Below are positions 1-5,977 of a stretch of 7,692 nucleotides of DNA, piece after piece. The notes beneath the pieces were generated by a model, which saw only the letters and a program-made list of their open reading frames with translations, did not search any database and had not been told where the DNA came from. Position 1 is the stretch's first letter; the number at the start of each line of letters is the position of its first letter. The position numbers and the translations under genes were made by a program. The DNA is taken from NCBI GenBank assembly GCA_021767245.1, contig JAASTO010000123.1, positions 1 to 7,692 of the forward strand. Reading direction: 5' to 3'. Source of the DNA: Balneolaceae bacterium (GTDB taxonomy: Bacteria > Bacteroidota > Rhodothermia > Balneolales > Balneolaceae).

Positions 1-1794
1 AAAGATCGAATATTGCTGAGTTGAACCAAGCGAATCCGTTTGAACGGTTTTGTAATATCCCCAGCGCTCAGCACTGAAATCCGGCCGGTAACTAAAGCTA
101 AGTGATGGCCTAACCGTGTGTCTTAATCCCTGAAAATTACCAAGCTTCATATCTGAAACCCCATAAAATGTGGTTCCAAAATTGAGATTCGTGCTGAATT
201 CCCTGGAAGCTGTAAATCCATACACTTTCTCCGTTTCAACACGATTTGAATCCGCATTATAGCTCTTTCGAATGGATGAAGGGTACCAGTTTTCTGTATA
301 GTTAATACCCGTAGAAATGTTTAAAAACTGACTTGGTATGATCTGGCCGATCTGCAATCCCGCCTGATGCTGTAACCCGGCCTGTATATAGCGGTCGTTA
401 CCGGTCGCTTCCTCATATTTATCCTTATCTGTTAATGCTTCGAAAAAAGTAATTTCGGAACTATCTGCATCAATAGGGTCAAAATTGAATTGCGACTTCA
501 GGTTATTGCTGTAGCTTAAGCTAATAGTCTCATACCAATCCTGATCTCCGCCACCATTGTTATCCTGAAACGGTGAAATATTCTTTAACCTGAAATTAGC
601 TGAAGGACCGCTCACACGGGTTGAGTAATTGGTAAAGTTCTGAACAAGCTGAGCATTCGTACTGAAGCTGTAGAGATTTTCAGGGTGCCTATAATTGTAT
701 GATATTTTGGAATTTGAGTTAACCTCAGCCCGGTCTTCAATATCATAGGAATTTCTACGGTTGAAATCGGCGGTTCTCAGATTCACATTAGCCGATAAGC
801 TTGCATACGGAGAAATGATTTGGCTGTGCTGAACCGATACGGATCTTTGTATGGTTTCCGAAAAGTCGGGGTCCGTTGGTTCCATACCACGGTCATTTGA
901 ATAACCCAGCCTGACAGATCCGTTGTACTGATCCGTTCTCCGATATTGCATCAATCCGTTCAGGTAGAAGGACCCGGATGTGTAAATATCACCATCAACC
1001 TGACCGGTTAGGTAGTCATTGAAATACTGAAACCAACCTACATTTTGTAATCCCAACCCTCGGTCGTTTTGATCCTGAAACGCATAGGTTGGCGTAAGTA
1101 AACCGGAACGTTTTTTTTCAAGGTCCGTCGGCACATAACCGAACGGAAAAATAATCGGGTAGGGAATATCCAGGATGTACAGCTGCGCATTGCTAAAGAA
1201 CAGCTCGTCTTCATCAACCACCTTCATCTTCTTAGCTTTCAGGTAGTAATACATGTATTCTGGTGGACAAGTTGAATAGATCCCGTCCTCAATAAACACT
1301 TCGCTTTCGTTCACGTTCTTTATTTTTGAACCGATCAAGTGTCCTTCAGATACCTTCACCTGTGCGGCTTCAAATTTCCCCTTCTGAGTTTTATAGTTGA
1401 ACAAAATGCGGGTACTTTTGATCTCATCCGACTCCCGTACAAGCACCGGCCGCGAGAGTGTGTCTTCCGGAGTCAGTGTTGTAGCTTCAACCGTGGTGTT
1501 ATCTATATCCATGTTGATCTCGCCGGCTTTTAGCTCACCGGCTGAGTGCTTTACGTTAGCGGAACCGAACAGAAATGCTTTTTTACCCCCTTTGAAATCG
1601 ATCACCAATGAATCACTGGACTGAAACCGAACTGCATTATCAGGAACGTTAGAGATTGCAGACGCACCGGGTGGCTTAGATTGATTCTGCTGAAGTGTCG
1701 TATCCTGCCTGACCACAGTCGAATCCGTTTGCTGGGCTTTTGCGGGCGTCGCCATCAACACTAACAGACAAAACAGAAAAAGGTACTTGCCCAT
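1..1794 (-). CDS. lptD: LptD-family LPS-assembly outer-membrane protein (3' part beyond window)
   Basis: The frame is open for 598 codons from the ATG at 1794 to the window edge, so the C-terminal part is missing. Residues 1-20 are a signal peptide (hydrophobic core, then AKA before Q21). An OstA/LptA-like N-terminal region follows (about 50-205), then a beta-barrel rich in alternating aromatic and polar residues. Family marks match E. coli LptD: STCPPE around C176 (compare YTSCLPG) and KRSGLLTP at 228-235 (compare RRSGFLIP), preceded by FPFGYVP at 216-222. In E. coli, LptD with LptE inserts LPS into the outer leaflet of the outer membrane. C176 is the only cysteine seen in the mature part. 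The start is uncertain: an in-frame ATG at 1818 would add eight residues (MIHATKTH). I prefer 1794 because the signal peptide then has a compact MGK n-region. The gene begins 36 nt after the ROK kinase stop (12 nt with the other start), so the two are probably co-transcribed. Family call is firm; substrate is inferred. Confidence 0.87.
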   Translation of the reverse strand, partial: MGKYLFLFCLLVLMATPAKAQQTDSTVVRQDTTLQQNQSKPPGASAISNVPDNAVRFQSSDSLVIDFKGGKKAFLFGSANVKHSAGELKAGEINMDIDNTTVEATTLTPEDTLSRPVLVRESDEIKSTRILFNYKTQKGKFEAAQVKVSEGHLIGSKIKNVNESEVFIEDGIYSTCPPEYMYYYLKAKKMKVVDEDELFFSNAQLYILDIPYPIIFPFGYVPTDLEKKRSGLLTPTYAFQDQNDRGLGLQNVGWFQYFNDYLTGQVDGDIYTSGSFYLNGLMQYRRTDQYNGSVRLGYSNDRGMEPTDPDFSETIQRSVSVQHSQIISPYASLSANVNLRTADFNRRNSYDIEDRAEVNSNSKISYNYRHPENLYSFSTNAQLVQNFTNYSTRVSGPSANFRLKNISPFQDNNGGGDQDWYETISLSYSNNLKSQFNFDPIDADSSEITFFEALTDKDKYEEATGNDRYIQAGLQHQAGLQIGQIIPSQFLNISTGINYTENWYPSSIRKSYNADSNRVETEKVYGFTASREFSTNLNFGTTFYGVSDMKLGNFQGLRHTVRPSLSFSYRPDFSAERWGYYKTVQTDSLGSTQQYSIF

Positions 1795-1830
1795 ATGTGT
1801 TTTAGTGGCGTGGATCATACATAATTACAA

Positions 1831-2775
1831 TTAAGAAAAAGAATCGAAAGCCAGTCCGGCCGCACCCAGTAAGGCACTGTCATTTCCAAGGTCTTCATAA
1901 GTGAGCTCAAATCCTTCCTTGAATGGCTCCATCATATGTTTTCTAACGATCTCTTTGGCCGGCTCGAACAAATATTCACCCGCTTTGGACACACCTCCAC
2001 TTACTACAAACTTTCGGATATCCATCATATGCACGTAGTTTATGATCGCATATCCGAGTCGCTGACCGCTTTTAGCAAGGATCTCGATGGCAAGCTCGTT
2101 ACCTTCTTTGGCTGCGTTCGTTAAGTCAACGGGTTCAAGCTGACTAAAGTCTTTTGAAAACTTTTTGTACAACGGGTTTGAGGTATTCTGTGAGATCAGG
2201 TCTGAGGCATAGCGGCTCAGGAATCTCTGACCAAGATAGGCTTCCACGGTTCCACGCGTTACACTGTTTGAGAGAGGTCCATGATAATCGATGATCACAT
2301 GCCCCAGTTCACCGGCCATACCCATGGTTCCCTTAAAAAGCTGACGTTCATAGATGATGCCACCGCCAACTCCTGTTCCAAGGGTGATCATAATAAAACT
2401 GTCGTATTTGCTGCCCACACCAAAGTGTAAAGATCCCAGAGCCGCAATATTTGCATCATTCTCTATCTTACAAGGAATGTTAAGGCGGTCTTCCATTTCT
2501 TTTGCGGCATTTACGGAACCCCATCCCGGTAAATTAGGCGGATTATTAACCGTGGTCTGATCCTTGGAAACCATTCCCGGCAGACCCATACCCATTCCAA
2601 CGATTTCATTTTTTTTTATCAGATCTCTGACTGTATCTGCGATCCGGTCCAGCAGGTGGTCCCTTCCGAGATTTGCCTGTGTGGGAGTTGTAACCTGCTC
2701 TATAATCCCTGTTTCTTTGTCAACAACGGCCGCTTTAATATTGGTACCGCCGAGATCTACACCAATAGCTTTCAT
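1831..2775 (-). CDS. ROK-family sugar kinase (glucokinase-like), lacking the zinc cysteines
   Basis: This is a cytoplasmic 314-residue protein, the usual ROK kinase length. It probably phosphorylates glucose or a related hexose or amino sugar with ATP. Visible motifs are the phosphate-1 loop GVDLGGTNIK (5-14), GLPG (64-67), ENDAN (105-109) with the expected catalytic base D107, the second phosphate loop TLGTGVGGG (131-139), and GELGH (155-159), whose glutamate and histidine bind sugar and metal in the family. The ROK signature CxCGxxGCxE should follow, but the aligned segment reads SNSVTRGTVE (169-178), so all three zinc cysteines are replaced while the final glutamate is kept. There is no N-terminal helix-turn-helix, so it is a kinase-type ROK protein rather than a repressor. 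It lies between the DivIC-like gene (73-nt gap) and lptD on the same strand. Exact sugar specificity cannot be read from the sequence; glucokinase is the best guess. Confidence 0.9.
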   Translation of the reverse strand: MKAIGVDLGGTNIKAAVVDKETGIIEQVTTPTQANLGRDHLLDRIADTVRDLIKKNEIVGMGMGLPGMVSKDQTTVNNPPNLPGWGSVNAAKEMEDRLNIPCKIENDANIAALGSLHFGVGSKYDSFIMITLGTGVGGGIIYERQLFKGTMGMAGELGHVIIDYHGPLSNSVTRGTVEAYLGQRFLSRYASDLISQNTSNPLYKKFSKDFSQLEPVDLTNAAKEGNELAIEILAKSGQRLGYAIINYVHMMDIRKFVVSGGVSKAGEYLFEPAKEIVRKHMMEPFKEGFELTYEDLGNDSALLGAAGLAFDSFS

Positions 2776-2848
2776 TTAGTCAGATTTATGAATCAAAAAT
2801 TGTTCAGGTGAAGATAACAGGCAGGTAATCACGAACCAAGCCGAAGCT

Positions 2849-3154
2849 TTAATTCTCTCGTTTTACTTTATAGACCGTTTCACCCGGTTTTCGCATTCCG
2901 TATTCTTCACGGGCAATTTTTTCAAGCAGAGCCGGATCTTCATTCAATCGGTCGATCTTCACCTTGAGTTCTTCAGATCGGTTGTTAAGCTCTTCTGTCC
3001 TCTCCTTCAATTCTTCTTTCTGAGTATAAAGATCCCAACGGGTTTTAAGGCTGTAGGTATCTATAAAAGTAAACCATGCCACTACAAATGCGGTAAGTAA
3101 TATTACCAGAAAAGATTTCTTCCACCTGAGCGGATTAAAAAATTGTAGGTTCAT
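2849..3154 (-). CDS. Septum formation initiator, FtsB/DivIC family
   Basis: This is a 101-residue bitopic membrane protein. A short basic cytoplasmic N-terminus (NPLRWKK) precedes one membrane helix (about 14-31). A charged coiled-coil rich in E, K and L follows (about 38-71), then the conserved tail LEKIAREEYGMRKPGE (77-92) with VYKV after it, typical of the DivIC/FtsB family. Such proteins form the periplasmic coiled-coil complex with FtsL and FtsQ (DivIB) that activates septal peptidoglycan synthesis. Length and layout are normal. It is the first gene of the presumed minus-strand operon leading to the ROK kinase and lptD, with a promoter-like element ending about 29 nt upstream of the ATG. 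I leave the symbol blank because sequence alone does not separate FtsB from DivIC in this group. Confidence 0.88.
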   Translation of the reverse strand: MNLQFFNPLRWKKSFLVILLTAFVVAWFTFIDTYSLKTRWDLYTQKEELKERTEELNNRSEELKVKIDRLNEDPALLEKIAREEYGMRKPGETVYKVKREN

Positions 3155-3182
3155 AAATTAGCCTGTAGATTATTCGATATCG

Positions 3183-3214
3183 CTAAAATACATTAATTTG
3201 CCAATTAAGTACAA
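3183..3214 (-). promoter_or_regulatory. Putative Bacteroidota-type promoter for the DivIC-ROK-lptD operon
   Basis: On the minus strand, TTGTAC (3209-3214) is followed, 21 nt after its TTG, by TATTTTAG (3183-3190). The second element matches the Bacteroidota -7 consensus TAnnTTTG at all but one position. The -33 hexamer and the spacing are identical to those of the tRNA-Lys promoter at 5360-5391, which strengthens the call. The leader to the ATG at 3154 would be about 20 nt. Confidence 0.45.
3193..3208. repeat. 16-bp palindrome (TTAATT-TGCC-AATTAA) in the divergent intergenic region
   Basis: Perfect 6-bp arms surround a 4-bp centre. The palindrome lies between the -33 and -7 elements of the putative DivIC promoter and 25 nt upstream of the exported nuclease start, which is a suitable place for an operator. 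The arms are AT-rich, so chance occurrence in this AT-rich spacer is quite possible. No regulator gene is present in the window. Confidence 0.3.
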
Positions 3215-3232
3215 TCTGCTGATTACCCTGTC

Positions 3233-5176
3233 ATGATTAGATCTGCTTTAGCAATATTTAGTTTGGGGATGTCTCTCATCCTTTCCCTGCAAACAGAGGC
3301 GGTTTTTTCACAACCTAATAACAACGAATGGATAAAAGTATATTTCAATATGCCTTCCGACCATTCTGTGGCTCTTCCGGGTAATGAAAGCCATGATAAC
3401 CGGGATCTGATCGGAACCCTGGAATCACTCATTGATTCAGCTTCCTTCAGTGTAGATCTTAACATCTATGATTTTGAGCACCCCCGCATTGCCTATGCAT
3501 TGGTGCGAGCTAAACAAAGAGGGGTTAGGGTGCGCGTGGTAACCGACAACCATAACCGCACCGATGGCGGCAAGCTCGATCAAATAATCTGGGAAATTCT
3601 TGAAGATGCGGATATCGTTTCCATTGACGATGATGGTGATGTTTATGATACCGATGGATCTATCATCGATCATGACCTGGTAAACGACGGTTCAGACATG
3701 CACAACAAATTTGCTGTGATCGATCATTTGTCTGAGTCTCCCTTTGATGATTACGTGTGGTCCGGTTCAACCAATCTGACCTACACCGGAGCTTATAACA
3801 CCAATCATACAATCATCATCAAAGACCCCGATATCGCTACTGTCTATGCAGAAGAGTTTGAGCAGATGTGGGGTGGCAGCGGGGATTATCCTAATCCGGA
3901 AAGCGCCGGATTTCATAAAGACAAAGTGAATGTAAGCCAGAATGTATTTGATGTGGGTGGTACAAGAGTAGAAGTCTATTTCGCCCCTATCAATCGAGAC
4001 CGAACCAAGCCGAGTGTGAGTGACAGGCTCGTGGATCTAATTAAGAATGAGGCTCAGCATGACATCAACTTTCAGGCTTTTGCCATTACCCCAAGTATAC
4101 CTATCAGTGAACAGATCTGGCAACAAACAGCCGATGGGCACATACTTTTGAGGGGTGTGATAGACCGCAGTTTTTACAGTCGCTACGAGAGTACAGGAGA
4201 TATCTGGGGAAGTCCTGAAGCAAGAATGGGAAACCGCCTGATCTTACCCGCCCAGGAAACGAGGAAATTACATCACAAGATCATTCTCTTAGATACTGAA
4301 CACCCTGATCCAACAGATGTGGGGGTTACCGTTGCCGGTTCATATAATTTTTCGTCAAACGCCGAAATGAACAATGATGAAAACACCCTGATCATTTTTT
4401 CGGATGAGATCACCAACCAATTTCATCAGGACCTCATGGGGGTGATCAGCCGGGCACAGGGCACCACTCATCCTCCGGCTCCCGAGATCGATCCTGAACA
4501 GTGGTATGATGTCTATTCCATTACCGATGGAAGTCGTTTTGAAATAGAGGTGGTACCGGGTTTTGGCTATGGCGTCCGCTTTTTAGGAGTAGATGTTCCT
4601 TCCATATATGCCGGTGGTGATTCAGCAAGATTCTATTCAGGTGCTGCTGCAGATTACCTTCAGAATATTCTCGAAGGAAGGAAGGTTCGGATAAAAGGAT
4701 ATGATGGAGGGGTTCCGGGGTCCCGTTACAATGCATTTCAGGCCTATGTTGAAATGGAGCACGAAGATGGTCCAGTTAGCCTGAACAAGCTTCTTCTTGA
4801 AAAAGGGTATGGTACAACCAGTGTGTATTACCGGCAACACACCGATTCTGCCCGTGCCTTTAAAGAATACGAGAACCATGCAAAAGAAAACGAACTCGGC
4901 TTGTGGCGGGTACCTGATAAGATCGGCACGAAAGTATTAAGAGCTCAGGAGCTTGATACCGGAAATCCACTTAATGTGGTGTTTCCTGTAAACCTCAATA
5001 CCGCAGATTCAGCCACCCTTCAACTACTTCCCGGAATTGGACCGGCTTATGCGAGCCGCATCATTGATTATCGTGAGGAACATGGGGGATTTAACAGCAT
5101 CGATGAGATCACAAACATTCGGGGAATCGGGCCAAAAACCCTGCAACGATTACGGCCAATTGTTACGATCGACTAA
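3233..5176 (+). CDS. Exported multidomain nuclease: PLD-PLD-SNase-like-ComEA HhH fusion
   Basis: A 647-residue protein. Residues 1-26 form a signal peptide, so it acts in the periplasm or outside the cell. Residues 35-215 and 246-410 are two phospholipase-D-type halves. HKD motif 1 is H157, K159, D164 (HNKFAVID) followed by GSTNLT (178-183). HKD motif 2 is H347, K349, D354 (HHKIILLD) followed by GSYNFSSNA (369-377) and NDEN (381-384). Residues 424-558 resemble staphylococcal nuclease (TDG at 431-433, VRFLGVDVP at 448-456, RYNAFQAYV at 498-506, GLW at 556-558). R449 and D454 match R35 and D40 of that enzyme, but the positions of D21, E43 and R87 are S434, S457 and A501. Residues 585-645 are a ComEA-type helix-hairpin-helix pair (LPGIG 599-603, RGIG 630-633) that binds DNA without sequence specificity in relatives. 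The likely role is cleavage of extracellular nucleic acid; phospholipid is an alternative substrate. No membrane anchor or secretion-sorting C-terminus is visible. It is a single-gene transcription unit, divergent from the DivIC operon. Confidence 0.9.
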   Translation: MIRSALAIFSLGMSLILSLQTEAVFSQPNNNEWIKVYFNMPSDHSVALPGNESHDNRDLIGTLESLIDSASFSVDLNIYDFEHPRIAYALVRAKQRGVRVRVVTDNHNRTDGGKLDQIIWEILEDADIVSIDDDGDVYDTDGSIIDHDLVNDGSDMHNKFAVIDHLSESPFDDYVWSGSTNLTYTGAYNTNHTIIIKDPDIATVYAEEFEQMWGGSGDYPNPESAGFHKDKVNVSQNVFDVGGTRVEVYFAPINRDRTKPSVSDRLVDLIKNEAQHDINFQAFAITPSIPISEQIWQQTADGHILLRGVIDRSFYSRYESTGDIWGSPEARMGNRLILPAQETRKLHHKIILLDTEHPDPTDVGVTVAGSYNFSSNAEMNNDENTLIIFSDEITNQFHQDLMGVISRAQGTTHPPAPEIDPEQWYDVYSITDGSRFEIEVVPGFGYGVRFLGVDVPSIYAGGDSARFYSGAAADYLQNILEGRKVRIKGYDGGVPGSRYNAFQAYVEMEHEDGPVSLNKLLLEKGYGTTSVYYRQHTDSARAFKEYENHAKENELGLWRVPDKIGTKVLRAQELDTGNPLNVVFPVNLNTADSATLQLLPGIGPAYASRIIDYREEHGGFNSIDEITNIRGIGPKTLQRLRPIVTID

Positions 5177-5197
5177 CTGACCTGAAAAGAAATGCTT

Positions 5198-5231
5198 AAA
5201 AAAAACCCCATCCGAGATCAATCGTATGGGG
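5198..5231 (-). terminator. Intrinsic terminator for the tRNA-Lys transcript
   Basis: The stem pairs 5206-5211 (CCCCAT) with 5226-5231 (ATGGGG), has one mismatch, then pairs CGA (5213-5215) with TCG (5222-5224) around a 6-nt loop. Read on the minus strand, the stem is followed by eight T residues (5198-5205). On the plus strand no T run follows, so it should stop the tRNA transcript and not the nuclease gene, whose stop codon is only 21 nt away. Confidence 0.75.
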
Positions 5232-5273
5232 CTGGTCAAGAGAGAGTCATTATGAAAGTCTTCAGAAAAAAAG

Positions 5274-5346
5274 TGAATCGGGAGGGGCTCGAACCCTCGA
5301 CCCACGGCTTAAAAGGCCGTTGCTCTACCAACTGAGCTACCGATTC
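5274..5346 (-). tRNA. tRNA-Lys (anticodon UUU)
   Basis: A full 73-nt cloverleaf. The 7-bp acceptor stem is GAATCGG with CCGATTC, followed by discriminator A. The D stem is GCTC/GAGC with loop AGTTGGTA. The anticodon stem is ACGGC/GCCGT with loop CTTTTAA. The variable loop has 5 nt, and the T stem GAGGG/CCCTC carries loop TTCGAGC. The anticodon TTT is at 5311-5313 on the plus-strand numbering. The 3' CCA is not encoded and must be added after transcription. All stems pair perfectly. It has its own promoter upstream and a terminator downstream. Confidence 0.97.
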
Positions 5347-5359
5347 TCAATTCAGATTC

Positions 5360-5391
5360 CAAAGATAAGGCATTTATAAATTAGAGTACAA
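5360..5391 (-). promoter_or_regulatory. Bacteroidota-type promoter of tRNA-Lys
   Basis: On the minus strand, TTG (5389-5391) is followed after 21 nt by TATCTTTG (5360-5367), an exact match to the Bacteroidota -7 consensus TAnnTTTG with an accepted spacing. The end of the -7 element is 13 nt before the first base of the tRNA, so the leader would be only a few nucleotides. It lies in the 64-nt gap after the thioredoxin-like gene, letting the tRNA be transcribed independently of it. Confidence 0.65.
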
Positions 5392-5410
5392 GGAAAAATT
5401 GAATTTTTTC

Positions 5411-5911
5411 TCAATTTTCTTGCAGCCTTTTCAATATCTGAACCATCTCGGTTTCAATTGGTTGCTGTGGTTTTTCTACGATCCTGCCAACTTCAATTCC
5501 GTTCTTTAAAACCACTACGGTCGGAATATATTTGATATCAAACAGTTTTAAAAATCTATCCGGAAATTTTTTTTGGGCATCCACGCCCATGTAGGTCACC
5601 TTGATCTCTCCGTTATTCACAATATTTAGTGTTTTCACCAATCCCGGCAGGTACTTGGTTGACTCCCTGCACCAACTGCCAAAAAATACCCGTAAGGAAA
5701 TCTCACCCTCCACTCGTTTTAAAAAATACAGAGCTTCTTCATCAGGCTCATACCTTTCTGTGTAGACCCTGAAGATCCTGTTATGATCTAAAATTTGCTC
5801 AACATTGACCTCACCTATCAGATCGTTATAGGGCTGCCCCATAGCCTTTGAACCTGATACGCTCAGCCATCCTGTCATCAAAATAAAACACAAGACTCTT
5901 GCAGAGTTCAT
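5411..5911 (-). CDS. Exported thioredoxin-fold protein with a single-cysteine CxxS site
   Basis: 166 residues from the ATG at 5911. A longer frame exists from a TTG at 5947, but its 12 extra residues are polar and would sit ahead of a good signal peptide (hydrophobic stretch about residues 6-20, SKA at 21-23, then MGQP), so I take the ATG. The mature part has a thioredoxin core: LRVFFGSWCRES (73-84), then a strand containing VTYMGVDA (105-112) and the cis-proline segment YIPTVVV (128-134) with P130. The usual WCxxC is WCRES: C81 is the only cysteine after the signal peptide and the second is S84. A monothiol site of this kind cannot form the internal disulfide of an ordinary oxidoreductase. 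Isomerase, peroxidase-like or purely binding roles are possible, and I do not assign one. It is divergent from the HIT-aroQ cluster; the start-to-start gap is 59 nt. Confidence 0.83.
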   Translation of the reverse strand: MNSARVLCFILMTGWLSVSGSKAMGQPYNDLIGEVNVEQILDHNRIFRVYTERYEPDEEALYFLKRVEGEISLRVFFGSWCRESTKYLPGLVKTLNIVNNGEIKVTYMGVDAQKKFPDRFLKLFDIKYIPTVVVLKNGIEVGRIVEKPQQPIETEMVQILKRLQEN

Positions 5912-5925
5912 AAGGATTTCTGTTT

Positions 5926-5960
5926 TTTGGATAGTATCTTCTTTCAAATTAACAGCTTTG
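5926..5960 (+). promoter_or_regulatory. Possible promoter of the HIT-aroQ-flippase cluster
   Basis: TTTG (5926-5929) and CAGCTTTG (5953-5960) resemble the Bacteroidota -33 and -7 elements. The -7 element has one mismatch and the spacing is 23 nt, at the long end. The element ends only 10 nt before the ATG at 5971, so the transcript would have almost no leader. Weak evidence. Confidence 0.22.
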
Positions 5961-5977
5961 ATTAAGAATTATGGCAA
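5945..5977 (-). promoter_or_regulatory. Possible promoter of the thioredoxin-like gene
   Basis: On the minus strand, TTG (5975-5977) is followed after 22 nt by TTAATTTG (5945-5952), one mismatch from TAnnTTTG. The implied leader to the ATG at 5911 is about 27 nt. It overlaps the possible plus-strand promoter of the HIT gene and its -33 element lies inside the first codons of that gene. Confidence 0.3.

Noticed and set aside
1339..1624. Two overlapping plus-strand open frames antisense to the LptD gene
   Set aside because: They lie wholly inside the well-supported minus-strand lptD frame, show no recognisable domain, and the second-strand protein explains the sequence fully.
2853..2864. Short hairpin with a UUCG-type loop next to the end of the DivIC-like gene (AAGC-TTCG-GCTT on the minus strand)
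   Set aside because: Only a 4-bp stem with no following T run, located between genes that are probably co-transcribed; too weak for a terminator.
3210..3215. TACAAT as a sigma-70-like -10 box for the exported nuclease gene
   Set aside because: One mismatch to TATAAT but no acceptable -35 hexamer 16-18 nt upstream, and the bases are better explained as part of the minus-strand -33 element.
3233..5176. A defence or mobile-element island around the multidomain nuclease
   Set aside because: Its neighbours are housekeeping genes and no partner gene, repeats, integrase or attachment duplication is seen; although a tRNA gene is adjacent, no duplicated tRNA 3' end is present within the window.
5395..5413. 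AT-rich inverted repeat at the stop of the thioredoxin-like gene as a terminator
   Set aside because: The stem is only A-T pairs of five or six bases without a GC-rich stem; it may slow polymerase but I cannot support it as an intrinsic terminator.
5912..5947. Upstream extension of the thioredoxin-like gene to a TTG at 5947
   Set aside because: The 12 added residues are polar and charged, would bury the signal peptide inside the protein, and have no start-site support; the ATG at 5911 directly begins the signal peptide.
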